From AC-32 sp963704005 (GTDB lineage: Bacteria > Actinomycetota > Thermoleophilia > Gaiellales > Gaiellaceae), in the NCBI GenBank assembly GCA_963704005.1, contig CAVPGJ010000005.1:496001-560000 (forward strand): DNA of 64,000 nt, written 5' to 3'. Position numbers and translations under genes: made by a program. This document shows, in pieces, positions 1-7,009 of the stretch. Below the pieces are notes generated by a model. That model was not told the DNA's origin and did not search any database. It worked only from the letters and a program-made list of their open reading frames with translations. Position 1 is the stretch's first letter. Each line of letters begins with the position of its first letter.

Positions 1-317
1 GCCTTCAGCTCGTCGAGCAGGGCGACGCCGCGCCGGTTGACGTCCGCGAGCGCCTCCTCCGAGTAGCCGAGCTTCTCGCCCCAGCTGCGACTCGCGCGCC
101 ACGTCGGGGCGTCGAGCACGATCCCGACGCCGCGCCGCCGGGCGATCTCGAGATAGGGGAGGTAGTAGGCGCGGAGCGCCTCGCGTCCGGCCGGGTCGTC
201 GAGCAGCGGGAACGATGCGAATTCCGGCAGCTCGTAGCCGTCCTGGAAGATCAGCGACGTCTCCATCCCTCCGTCGGTGATGAACATGCGGCCGGAGAGC
301 TGCGGGAGCTCGCTCAC
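1..317 (-). CDS. Homocysteine S-methyltransferase family protein (5' part only)
   Basis: The gene runs off the left edge, so only about 105 N-terminal codons are present. The reading contains TDGGMETSLIF and then ELPEFASFPLL, the glycine-rich opening of the homocysteine S-methyltransferase (MHT1/MmuM) family, zinc enzymes that move a methyl group from S-methylmethionine or a related donor to homocysteine, giving methionine. The zinc-binding cysteines would lie in the missing C-terminal part, so activity cannot be judged. The GTG start at 315-317 overlaps the ccmF stop (GTGA), which suggests translational coupling. An ATG eleven codons in (MFITDGG) is an alternative start. Confidence 0.8.
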   Translation of the reverse strand, partial: MSELPQLSGRMFITDGGMETSLIFQDGYELPEFASFPLLDDPAGREALRAYYLPYLEIARRRGVGIVLDAPTWRASRSWGEKLGYSEEALADVNRRGVALLDELK

Positions 318-2299
318 GTCGTCGCGGCGACGGGCTCCGCGCGGCGGGCGAGGCGGCGCTGCTCGCGCGGGTCGGGCCACATCGCGATCAGCGCACCGAG
401 CAGGAAGACCAGGCCCGCGAGCCAGACGAACGGCACCAGCGGGTTGACGAGCACCTTGAGCACGACCGAGCCGTCCTTGTTGAACTGGTCGCCGATCACG
501 AACAGGTCCTGCGCGCGCAGCCAGTCGGTGTGGATCGAGACCTCGTTCGAGGTCTGCTGCTCGGCCGGGTACTCGTTCTTGCCGGCGCTCAGCGCCGCGA
601 CCTGGCTGTTCCCGCGCCAGACCGCGAGCCGCGCTCGCTCTTCCAGGTCGTTCGGCCCGTTGCGCACGGTCGCGCCCAGGTAGTGGAGCCGGTAGCCGCG
701 GATCGACATCGACTGGCCGGGCTGCAGGTGCCGCACCTTCGTCGCGCCGTAGGCGTTGCCGGCGATCCCGATCGCGAGCAGGACGATCGCCGCGTGGACG
801 ACGTAGCCGCCGTAGCGACGCCGGTTCCGCGACACGAGCGACTCGAAGGCGCCGAGCCAGGTGCGCTCGCCGAGCGCCTTGCGCGCTCTCGTCCCGCGGA
901 CGAACTCGAGCACGATCGCGGCGAGCACGAAGACGCTGAACGTGTATGCGATCAGCGCCGGAATGCTGGAGCCGGCGCCCAGCGCGAGCAGCACCGCACC
1001 TGCGACCAGCGCTGCCACCGTCGGCCAGACCAGGCTCGCGCCGAGCGACCGCAACGAGGTGCGCCGCCAGGCGACCAGCGGCCCGATCCCCATCAGCAGC
1101 AGCAGCGGCAGGCCGAACACGCGCAGGAAGAAGTCGAAGTAGGGCGCGCCGACCGTGATCCGCTCGCCCCGCACCGCCTCGGAGAGCAGCGGGAACGCGA
1201 CACCCCAGAGCACGGTCAGCGTGAAGGCGACGAGCAGCAGGTTGTTGTAGAGGAACGCCGCCTCGCGTGAGGCGAGCGACTCGAGGCGCGTCCGTGTCCG
1301 CAGCAGTGGCAGGCGCCAGAAGATCAGCGCAGTCGAGAAGACCGCCGCGGCGACGATGAAGCCCAGGAACCATGCGCCGATCGGCGATTGCGCGAAGCTG
1401 TGGATCGAGCTGAGCACCCCGCTGCGGGTCAGGAAGGTGCCGAACAGCGAGAGGCAGAACGCGAGCGAGACGAGCACGGCGTTCCAGACGCGGAGCATGT
1501 TCTTCTTCTCCTGCACCATCACCGAGTGCAGGAAGGCGGTCGAGGCGAGCCAGGGCATGAGGGCCGCGTTCTCGACCGGGTCCCAGCCGTAGTAGCCGCC
1601 CCAGCCGACCTCCTCGTAGGCCCACTTGGCGCCGAGCAGGATCCCGATCCCGAGCGCGGCCCAGGCGAGCAGCGTCCAGCGGCGGGTGACGACGATCCAG
1701 CGCTCGTCGTTGCGGCCGGAGAGGAGCGCGCCGGCGGCGAAGACGAACGGGATCGTCATCCCGACGTAGCCGAGGTAGAGCAGCGGCGGGTGGATCATCA
1801 TGTACGGGTTCTGAAGGCTGGGGGTGAGGCCGGCGCCGTCTGCCGGCGCGGGGGCGCGCGCGAACGGGCTCGCGACGAAGGTGAGCACGAAGGCGAAGAA
1901 GGCGGCGATCGCGCCGAGGACGGGGATCGTCCACGGGAGGAGGCGCCGGATCAGCGACCGGTTGAGCAGCACCGCGGCCGAGCCGAGGCCGGTCAGCACG
2001 AACAGCCAGAGGAGCAGCGAGCCCTCCTGGCCGCCCCAGAAGGCGGTCAGGTAGTACGGGAACGGCAGCTTGCGGCTCGAGTGCGAAGCGACGTAGGTGA
2101 ACGAGAAGTCGTGCGTGCGGAAGGCGTTGAGGAGCACGAAGGCGGCGACTCCCGTGGCGGCGAAGGCGCCGATGAATGCGTTGCGCGCGGACTCGTGCAG
2201 GCGCCGGCGGGCGCGGTACGCGGCGAAGCTGCCGGCGAGCGCCGCGTAGAGGGCGAGGCCGAGAGCGACGAAGAGGGCGGCGCGGCCCAGGTCAGCCAC
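314..2299 (-). CDS. ccmF: Cytochrome c maturation heme lyase CcmF
   Basis: This polytopic membrane protein of 661 aa is part of the system I heme lyase, which ligates heme to apocytochrome c outside the membrane. The tryptophan-rich WWD signature is visible at about residues 233-250 (WGGYYGWDPVENAALMPW), and WGGQEGSLLLW lies near residue 88. Many hydrophobic helices span the protein, and the length is normal for CcmF. It is divergent from ccmC across 43 bp and ends by overlapping the downstream methyltransferase start. The GTG start has TAGACT six nt upstream, so the mRNA may be leaderless. Confidence 0.93.
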   Translation of the reverse strand: MADLGRAALFVALGLALYAALAGSFAAYRARRRLHESARNAFIGAFAATGVAAFVLLNAFRTHDFSFTYVASHSSRKLPFPYYLTAFWGGQEGSLLLWLFVLTGLGSAAVLLNRSLIRRLLPWTIPVLGAIAAFFAFVLTFVASPFARAPAPADGAGLTPSLQNPYMMIHPPLLYLGYVGMTIPFVFAAGALLSGRNDERWIVVTRRWTLLAWAALGIGILLGAKWAYEEVGWGGYYGWDPVENAALMPWLASTAFLHSVMVQEKKNMLRVWNAVLVSLAFCLSLFGTFLTRSGVLSSIHSFAQSPIGAWFLGFIVAAAVFSTALIFWRLPLLRTRTRLESLASREAAFLYNNLLLVAFTLTVLWGVAFPLLSEAVRGERITVGAPYFDFFLRVFGLPLLLLMGIGPLVAWRRTSLRSLGASLVWPTVAALVAGAVLLALGAGSSIPALIAYTFSVFVLAAIVLEFVRGTRARKALGERTWLGAFESLVSRNRRRYGGYVVHAAIVLLAIGIAGNAYGATKVRHLQPGQSMSIRGYRLHYLGATVRNGPNDLEERARLAVWRGNSQVAALSAGKNEYPAEQQTSNEVSIHTDWLRAQDLFVIGDQFNKDGSVVLKVLVNPLVPFVWLAGLVFLLGALIAMWPDPREQRRLARRAEPVAATT

Positions 2300-2305
2300 G
2301 GCGCG

Positions 2306-2311
2306 AGTCTA
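2306..2311 (-). promoter_or_regulatory. -10 element TAGACT for ccmF
   Basis: TAGACT reads on the minus strand and ends 6 nt before the GTG start of ccmF, the spacing expected if transcription begins on the start codon. Confidence 0.5.
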
Positions 2312-2342
2312 GCCGGAGGCGGGTCGGGCGGGTTCTGCGATC

Positions 2343-3047
2343 ATGCAGGGAGTTTCCGTGCTCGCCCGCCTGCGTCCCATCCCCCTTGTCGGCCTCGCCG
2401 CCGGCGCCGCGCTCCTGTTCGGGACGGCGCTGGCGCTCATCTTCTTCTACGCGCCGGTGGACGCCGACCAGGGGCTCTCGCAGAAGATCTTCTACATCCA
2501 CGTGCCGATCGCGCTGACCGCGTATGCCTGCTTCGGCTGGGGCGCGTGGAAGGCTTTGCAACACCTTCGCACGCGGGCGCCGGGCGCCGACCTCGAGAGC
2601 TACGCGGCGATCCACCAGGGCGTGATCTTCGGCGCGCTCACGCTGCTGACCGGGTCGATCTGGGCGCGAATCTCGTGGGGCCGCTGGTGGACGTGGAGCT
2701 CGAACCAGCTCGTCACCTTCCTGATCCTGTTCCTGTTCTACTCGGCCTACTTCATGCTGCGCTACTCGGTCGAGCCGGGGCCGGCGCGGGAGAACATGTC
2801 GGCGGTCTACGCGCTGTTCGGGGTCGTGCTGATCCCGATCAGCTGGCTCTCGATCCGGATCGCGAACGACTACATCCACCCGACGGTGTTCACGACGCAC
2901 GGGCCGCAGATGTCGGGGTCGATGTTCTTTGCCTTCTGCGTCTCATGGGCCGGGTTACTGGCGCTGGCGGCGACGATGTACCGGATCGAGCTGGCGGGGA
3001 AGCGGCTGGACGCGCGCTTACGTGAGCTCCGGGAGTTGCTCGCGTGA
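2343..3047 (+). CDS. ccmC: Heme exporter/handling protein CcmC
   Basis: This 234-aa membrane protein of the heme-handling family hands heme to CcmE in system I maturation. The WWD-like segment WGRWWTWSSNQL is at about residues 113-124, and six hydrophobic helices are apparent. The heme-ligand histidine contexts are IFYIHVPIA and IHQGVIFG. It starts at ATG and is divergent from ccmF. Its TGA stop is the first three bases of a copy of the dispersed repeat, after which the ccmD-like gene follows. No ccmA, ccmB, ccmE or ccmG is visible in the window. Confidence 0.93.
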   Translation: MQGVSVLARLRPIPLVGLAAGAALLFGTALALIFFYAPVDADQGLSQKIFYIHVPIALTAYACFGWGAWKALQHLRTRAPGADLESYAAIHQGVIFGALTLLTGSIWARISWGRWWTWSSNQLVTFLILFLFYSAYFMLRYSVEPGPARENMSAVYALFGVVLIPISWLSIRIANDYIHPTVFTTHGPQMSGSMFFAFCVSWAGLLALAATMYRIELAGKRLDARLRELRELLA

Positions 3048-3121
3048 GGCGGCGCTTGCGATGCCGACCTCAGGACGCACGGGCTTTGCTCGTGCGTCCG
3101 TCTGAAATGACCGGTCGACAC
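3045..3121 (+). repeat. Dispersed stop-codon repeat, copy 1
   Basis: A full-length copy. The head TGAGGC supplies the ccmC stop codon, followed by a short hairpin (GGCGGCGCTTGCGATGCC), a longer hairpin (GGACGCACG ... CGTGCGTCC) and the tail TCTGAAATGACCGGTCGAC with the palindrome GACCGGTC. It separates ccmC from the ccmD-like gene. Confidence 0.9.
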
Positions 3122-3141
3122 GTTTGGTCCTGGAGCTGCGG

Positions 3142-3321
3142 ATGACGGCGTCCGAGAAGTACGTCGCCGCGGCGTACCTGGTCCTGTTCGTGGCGCTGCT
3201 CGTGTGGGTCGTGATCATCGCGGCCAAGCTCGCGCGACTCGAGCGGGACGTCGGCGAGCTGGCCGAGCTGGCGCGGCGGCGGGCCGAGCGCGAGCCGGAG
3301 CGCGAAGAGGTCTCCGTCTGA
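3142..3321 (+). CDS. ccmD: CcmD-like small membrane protein
   Basis: This 59-aa protein has one transmembrane helix (about residues 8-29: AAAYLVLFVALLVWVVIIAA) followed by a charged, probably helical tail rich in Arg and Glu. Its size, layout and position directly after ccmC match CcmD, the small subunit that helps release holo-CcmE from the CcmABC complex. Sequence similarity within CcmD is always low, so the call leans on context. ATG 3142 is chosen because GGAG precedes it; a TTG at 3124 is an alternative. Its TGA overlaps the proposed CTG start of hemC. Confidence 0.75.
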   Translation: MTASEKYVAAAYLVLFVALLVWVVIIAAKLARLERDVGELAELARRRAEREPEREEVSV

Positions 3322-4148
3322 CGCTCGTCCGGGTCGGCTCGCGCGGCTCGCGGCTCGCGCTGACGCAGGCGGAGCAGGCGGGCGAGCTGCTGCGGCGGCC
3401 GGGGGTCGAGATCGCGCTCGTGCCGATCACGACCGCGGGCGACCGCGACCGGACGAAGCCGTTCGGCGAGATCGGTGCGCGCGGCGTCTTCGTCAAGGAG
3501 ATCGAGGAGGCGCTGCTGGCCGGGCGGGTCGACGTGGCCGTGCACTCGGCGAAGGACATGACCTCGTCGGACACTTCGGGCCTCGTGGTAGGGGCGTATC
3601 TCGCACGGGAGGATCCGCGCGACGCTCTGTGCGGGGCGTCGGAGCTACGGCCGGGAATGCGGGTCGGCACCGCGTCGGTGCGGCGGCGGGCGCAGTTGCT
3701 GGCGCTGGAGCCGTCGCTGTCGATCGAGCCGCTGCGCGGGAACATCGACACGAGGCTGCGCAAGCGCGGCGAGCGGGGGTTGGACGCGATCGTGCTCGCG
3801 GCGTGCGGCCTCGACCGGCTGGGGCTGGCAGCGGAGATCGGCCGGCGGCTGTCGCCGGATGAGATGCTGCCGGAAGCTGGGCAGGGGGCGCTGGCCCTGC
3901 AGGTCAGGGGCGGGGAGGAAGGCCTCGTGGTCGAGGTCGACGACGCGGAGACGCGCCGCCGGGTCGAGGCGGAGCGGGAGTGTGTGTTCGCGCTCGGCGG
4001 CGGGTGCCTGGCGCCGGTGGCAGCCCATCACGACGGCGAGACCCTGACGGCGCTGGTGGCGGCCGAGGATGGGAGCTGGCTCGAGCGGCGCAGCGGTGAC
4101 GACCCGCAGGCAGTGGCGGCGGAGCTGGCGCCGCTCGTCTCGTCGTGA
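3318..4148 (+). CDS. hemC: Porphobilinogen deaminase (hydroxymethylbilane synthase)
   Basis: The enzyme polymerises four porphobilinogens into hydroxymethylbilane for heme. The N-terminus VGSRGSRLALTQA, the HSAKDM segment and the cofactor-attachment cysteine in GGGCLAPV are all present. No ATG, GTG or TTG fits the start: the reading begins at or just before LTLVRVGSRGS, where a CTG overlaps the preceding stop (CTGA, 3318-3321). A coupled CTG start is therefore proposed. At about 276 aa it is shorter than E. coli HemC (313 aa), with a reduced C-terminal domain after the cysteine. Confidence 0.9.
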   Translation: MTLVRVGSRGSRLALTQAEQAGELLRRPGVEIALVPITTAGDRDRTKPFGEIGARGVFVKEIEEALLAGRVDVAVHSAKDMTSSDTSGLVVGAYLAREDPRDALCGASELRPGMRVGTASVRRRAQLLALEPSLSIEPLRGNIDTRLRKRGERGLDAIVLAACGLDRLGLAAEIGRRLSPDEMLPEAGQGALALQVRGGEEGLVVEVDDAETRRRVEAERECVFALGGGCLAPVAAHHDGETLTALVAAEDGSWLERRSGDDPQAVAAELAPLVSS

Positions 4149-4194
4149 GCGAGTGCGGCAGCTGTTGAAGCATCGTCACGAACCCGGCACACAT

Positions 4195-4210
4195 CCGTCA
4201 CAGACACGTG
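4195..4210. promoter_or_regulatory. Shared 16-nt intergenic block (CCGTCACAGACACGTG)
   Basis: The same 16 nt occur inverted at 22597-22612, upstream of the yhaM-like gene. The longer form there has GTCAC and GTGAC arms six nt apart. It lies between hemC and hemD (4149-4259) and may be a regulator site; this is inference. Confidence 0.35.
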
Positions 4211-4240
4211 CGCCCCTGCGCGCTACCGTGACTTATCCCC

Positions 4241-4264
4241 GGGTGGGTGGGGGCTAGGGATGGG
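4241..4264 (+). other. G-quadruplex motif over the hemD start
   Basis: Five G-tracts (GGG, GGG, GGGGG, GGG, GGG) are separated by loops T, T, CTA and AT on the coding strand. The ATG of hemD at 4260 lies between the last two tracts. Loops this short favour very stable quadruplexes in DNA or RNA. A near-identical motif is at 34329-34347. Confidence 0.6.
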
Positions 4265-4919
4265 ACCTGCTTTTCGGCGCCTGCGTGTCATCGTCACGCG
4301 GCCGGCCGAGAAGGCTGGGGAGCTGGCGCGACGGATTGAGAGGCTCGGGCACGAGGCCGTGCTCTGCCCGCTGATCGAGATCGAACCGGTTGGCCCGAAC
4401 GCCGTCGACACGTCCGGCTACGACTGGGTAGTCGTCACCAGCCCCCGCGGCGCGCGCGAGCTGGCCCGCCGGCGGCGCGGCGAGCTCCCGCCGGTCGCGG
4501 CGATCGGCCCCGGCACCGCGGCCGCGCTGCGCGAGGACGGGATCGAGCCGGCGCTCGTCCCGGCCGTCTCGACGCAGGAAGGTCTCGTCGCCGAGCTCCC
4601 GCGGCCGGCCGGGCGGGTCCTCTTCGCCGGTGCCGAGGACGCCCGCTCTTACCTCGCCGAGGCGCTCGGCGCCGACACGGTCACCCTCTATCGCACCCGC
4701 GCGCTCCGGCCGGACACTCCGCCCGGGGGCGACCTCGTCGTGCTGGCCTCGGCCTCCGCCGCGCGGGCGTACGCCGGCCTCGGGCTCGGCTTGCCGGCGG
4801 TCTCCATCGGCCCCGAGACCACGCGCGAAGCGCGCGCCCAGGGGGTCGAGGTGATCGGCGAGGCCGAGACCCACGATCTCGACGGCCTCGTCGCGGCGAT
4901 CGCGGCCGTCCGCATCTAA
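4260..4919 (+). CDS. hemD: Uroporphyrinogen-III synthase
   Basis: HemD closes and inverts ring D of hydroxymethylbilane to make uroporphyrinogen III, the step after HemC. The N-terminus RVIVTRPAEKAGEL and the segment DWVVVTSPRGARELA are typical, followed by two alternating alpha/beta domains; the length of 219 aa is somewhat short. It lies 111 bp after hemC. The ATG is embedded in a G-quadruplex-forming stretch and no ordinary ribosome-binding site is clear apart from the purine-rich GGGCTAGGG. The TAA stop is followed directly by a short copy of the repeat. Confidence 0.88.
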   Translation: MGPAFRRLRVIVTRPAEKAGELARRIERLGHEAVLCPLIEIEPVGPNAVDTSGYDWVVVTSPRGARELARRRRGELPPVAAIGPGTAAALREDGIEPALVPAVSTQEGLVAELPRPAGRVLFAGAEDARSYLAEALGADTVTLYRTRALRPDTPPGGDLVVLASASAARAYAGLGLGLPAVSIGPETTREARAQGVEVIGEAETHDLDGLVAAIAAVRI

Positions 4920-4920
4920 A

Positions 4921-4977
4921 CGGCCGCACGGGCAAAGCCCGCACGGCCTCTTCGACGGCATCGCAAGCGACGCCTTA
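4921..4977 (-). repeat. Dispersed repeat, copy 2 (short form)
   Basis: Inverted copy between hemD and the SAM hydrolase. It has both hairpins (CGGCCGCACGGGCAAAGCC ... and GGCATCGCAAGCGACGCC) but lacks the GACCGGTC tail. At its head the usual CCTCA reads CCTTA, which forms part of the next gene's TAGGGT promoter element. Confidence 0.8.
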
Positions 4978-4981
4978 GGGT
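4976..4981 (+). promoter_or_regulatory. -10 element TAGGGT for SAM hydrolase
   Basis: TAGGGT ends 6 nt before the GTG at 4988. Its first bases are the altered end of repeat copy 2. Confidence 0.45.
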
Positions 4982-4987
4982 CCCGGT

Positions 4988-5794
4988 GTGGTCATCACGT
5001 TCCTGTCCGACTTCGGCCTGCAGGACGACTTCGTGGGCACTTGCCACGGCGTCATCAAGCGGATCGCGCCCGAGGCGGAGATCATCGACATCACCCACGG
5101 GATCCCGCCCCAGCACGTCCTCCAGGGCGCGCTCGTGCTCTGCAACACCCTGCCGTACATGCCCGAGGGCATCCATCTCGCCGTGGTCGACCCCGGGGTC
5201 GGCGGCCACCGGCGGCCGCTGGCGCTGCGGACCGGCGAGGGCCGCCTGCTGGTAGGGCCGGACAACGGGCTGCTGCTGCCCGCCGCCGACCGGCTCGGGG
5301 GTGTCGAGGCCGCGCACGAGCTCGCGAACCCGGATTACGCCCTCGACACCGTGTCCCGCACCTTCCACGGTCGCGACCTGTTCTCTCCCGCGGCGGCCCA
5401 CCTCTCGCGCGGAGTGGCGATCGAGGAGCTCGGCCCGCCGGTCGACCCGCTCGCGCTCGTCCGGATCGACGTTCCCGAGCCCGAGGTCGGCCAGAACCGC
5501 ATTCGCGCCACGGCGCTCTACGTCGACCACTTCGGGAACATCCAGCTCAACCTGCGCCGCGATCACCTCGAGGACGGCGACCTGCAGCCAGGCACGACCG
5601 TCGAGCTGGAGCTGGCGCTGGAGCGCTACTACGCGACCGCGGCGAGGACGTTCGCGGACGGACGCCCCGGCGACATCATCCTCTACGAGGACGCTTACCG
5701 AAACGTCGCGATCGCGATCAACGGCGGCAACGCGGCGGAGACCTTCGGCGCCGGCCCGGGGCAAGAGGTGCGGATTCACCTGCGGACGCCGTGA
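4988..5794 (+). CDS. S-adenosyl-L-methionine hydrolase (adenosine-forming), DUF62 family
   Basis: This 268-aa protein belongs to the SAM hydroxide adenosyltransferase family, which splits S-adenosylmethionine with water into adenosine and methionine and is related to fluorinase/chlorinase. The family signatures FLSDFGLQDDFVG at the N-terminus, VVDPGVGG near residue 60 and GPDNGLLLPA near residue 82 are present, as is a C-terminal beta-barrel region with YVDHFGNIQLN. It starts at GTG; the downstream methyltransferase lies close behind and may be co-transcribed, and removing or recycling SAM would fit such a neighbour. The exact reaction is inferred from the family. Confidence 0.88.
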   Translation: MVITFLSDFGLQDDFVGTCHGVIKRIAPEAEIIDITHGIPPQHVLQGALVLCNTLPYMPEGIHLAVVDPGVGGHRRPLALRTGEGRLLVGPDNGLLLPAADRLGGVEAAHELANPDYALDTVSRTFHGRDLFSPAAAHLSRGVAIEELGPPVDPLALVRIDVPEPEVGQNRIRATALYVDHFGNIQLNLRRDHLEDGDLQPGTTVELELALERYYATAARTFADGRPGDIILYEDAYRNVAIAINGGNAAETFGAGPGQEVRIHLRTP

Positions 5795-5804
5795 AGGGAT
5801 CGAG

Positions 5805-6425
5805 CTGAGCTTCGGACAGCGCTTCGCGAGGTTCGTGACCGACGCCGTCGTCCGCCGGCCGTGGCTCTGGCGTTTCTTCCGGCCCTTGACACGATTGCAG
5901 TTCGATCGAATGGCGCCCAGGTGGACCGCGATGCGCAGTGCGGACGCCTTCGCGTCCCTGGAAGCGGCACTCGACGCGGCAGGGCAGCCGTCGGCCAGGG
6001 TCCTCGACCTCGGCACCGGGACGGGGCTCGCGGCGTTCACGATCGCGCGGCGTTTCCCCGACGTCGAGGTCGTCGGCGTCGATCTCTCGGAGGCGATGGT
6101 GGCTCAGGCGCGGGTGGGCACGCCGCCCGAGCTCGCCGGTCGTGTGCGGTTCCAGGCGGCCGACGCCGCGCATCTGCCCTTCGAGCAGGGCTCCTTCGAG
6201 CTCGTCGTGCTGGCCAACATGATCCCGTTCTTCAAGGAGCTCGAGCGCGTCGTCGCACCGGGCGGACACATCGTCTTCATGTTCTCGGCCGGCCCGGAGA
6301 CGCCGATCTGGGTGGCGCCGGAGCGGCTCCGCAGGGAGCTCGCCGCCCGTGGATTCTCGGACTTTGCGGACTTCCAGGTCGGTAACGGCACCGCGCTGCT
6401 TGCCCGAAAGGCCGATCACAACTAG
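5805..6425 (+). CDS. SAM-dependent methyltransferase, class I
   Basis: A Rossmann-fold methyltransferase of about 206 aa. Motif I is VLDLGTGTGLAAF, motif II VVGVDLSEAM and motif III AADAAHLPFEQGSFELVVLAN; the substrate is unknown. The N-terminal segment FGQRFARFVTDAVVRRPWLW appears conserved-like and precedes any standard start: a CTG at 5805, with GAAGGGA upstream, would include it, while GTG 5835 would cut part of it. It follows the SAM hydrolase by about 10 bp and ends at a good terminator. Confidence 0.8.
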   Translation: MSFGQRFARFVTDAVVRRPWLWRFFRPLTRLQFDRMAPRWTAMRSADAFASLEAALDAAGQPSARVLDLGTGTGLAAFTIARRFPDVEVVGVDLSEAMVAQARVGTPPELAGRVRFQAADAAHLPFEQGSFELVVLANMIPFFKELERVVAPGGHIVFMFSAGPETPIWVAPERLRRELAARGFSDFADFQVGNGTALLARKADHN

Positions 6426-6438
6426 GCTGCCGCGCCAC

Positions 6439-6484
6439 AAGGACGTTCGCGGCGCGGTAGCACCGGCCCGGACGTCCTTTTTTG
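6439..6484 (+). terminator. Rho-independent terminator
   Basis: An 8-bp stem AAGGACGT ... ACGTCCTT with a GC-rich loop is followed by a run of T. It closes the SAM hydrolase-methyltransferase unit ahead of the tRNA. Confidence 0.75.
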
Positions 6485-6509
6485 GGGCGCGGCTACACTG
6501 ACCGCCCGC

Positions 6510-6582
6510 GGCGAGGTAGCTCAGTTGGTAGAGCACACGGCTGAAAACCGTGGTGTCGCCGGTTCGATTCCGGCCCTCGCCA
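6510..6582 (+). tRNA. tRNA-Phe (GAA anticodon)
   Basis: A complete cloverleaf can be drawn. The acceptor arms are GGCGAGG and CCTCGCC with discriminator A, the D-arm is GCTC/GAGC, and the anticodon stem is CACGG/CCGTG with loop CTGAAAA giving anticodon GAA at 6543-6545. The T-arm is GCCGG TTCGATT CCGGC. CCA is not fully encoded. TACACT at 6494-6499 could be its -10 element. Confidence 0.96.
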
Positions 6583-6583
6583 T

Positions 6584-6982
6584 CTACCGCTTCCGGGCGG
6601 CCGCGAGCCGGTCGAGCAGGGCTTCCATGAGCTCGTTCTTCAGGAGGACCTCATCGGCGCCTGCTTCCCGCGCGGCTCGGTGGAGCGCCGGCGCCTCGTC
6701 GCCGGTCAGGGCGATCAGGCAGAGGTTCGGGTGGTCGTGCCGGAGCCGCGCGGCTGCGGTGACCCCGTCGAGCATCGGCATGTGCAGGTCGATCACCACA
6801 GCGTCAGGAGAGAGTGCGTCCGCGAGCTCGATCGCCTCCAGCCCGTCGCGCGCGGCGGCGACAACCGCGAGCTCGGGCTGCCGGTCGATCAGCTGCTGCA
6901 GCGCCGACCGGAAGGAGCCGTTGTCGTCGGCGATCAGGACGCGGATCTGCCCGTCGGGCTCTTCCATGGCGTTGCTCGTCAT
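6584..6982 (-). CDS. Receiver-only response regulator
   Basis: This single REC domain of 132 aa carries the acidic pair in VLIADDNG, the phospho-acceptor Asp in VVIDLHMP, Thr in ALTGDE and Lys in VLLKNEL. There is no DNA-binding or other output domain, so it probably acts by protein contact like CheY or Spo0F. The core resembles NarL-type receivers. No histidine kinase is nearby. The ATG at 6982 is taken; ATG 6967 (MEEPDG) is possible. Its stop lies two bases beyond the tRNA-Phe end on the opposite strand, and it is divergent from arginase across 27 bp. Confidence 0.87.
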   Translation of the reverse strand: MTSNAMEEPDGQIRVLIADDNGSFRSALQQLIDRQPELAVVAAARDGLEAIELADALSPDAVVIDLHMPMLDGVTAAARLRHDHPNLCLIALTGDEAPALHRAAREAGADEVLLKNELMEALLDRLAAARKR

Positions 6983-6996
6983 CGCTGAGGCAAAGC

Positions 6997-7002
6997 TAGC
7001 CT
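6997..7002 (+). promoter_or_regulatory. -10 element TAGCCT for arginase
   Basis: TAGCCT ends 7 nt before the GTG at 7010. It overlaps a TAGCTT on the other strand facing the response regulator, so the two genes may share a divergent promoter core. Confidence 0.5.
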
Positions 7003-7009
7003 TGCCCGC

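Noticed and set aside
6439..6582. Integration site (att) at tRNA-Phe
   Set aside because: No integrase, no direct repeat of the tRNA 3' end and no change in gene content nearby.
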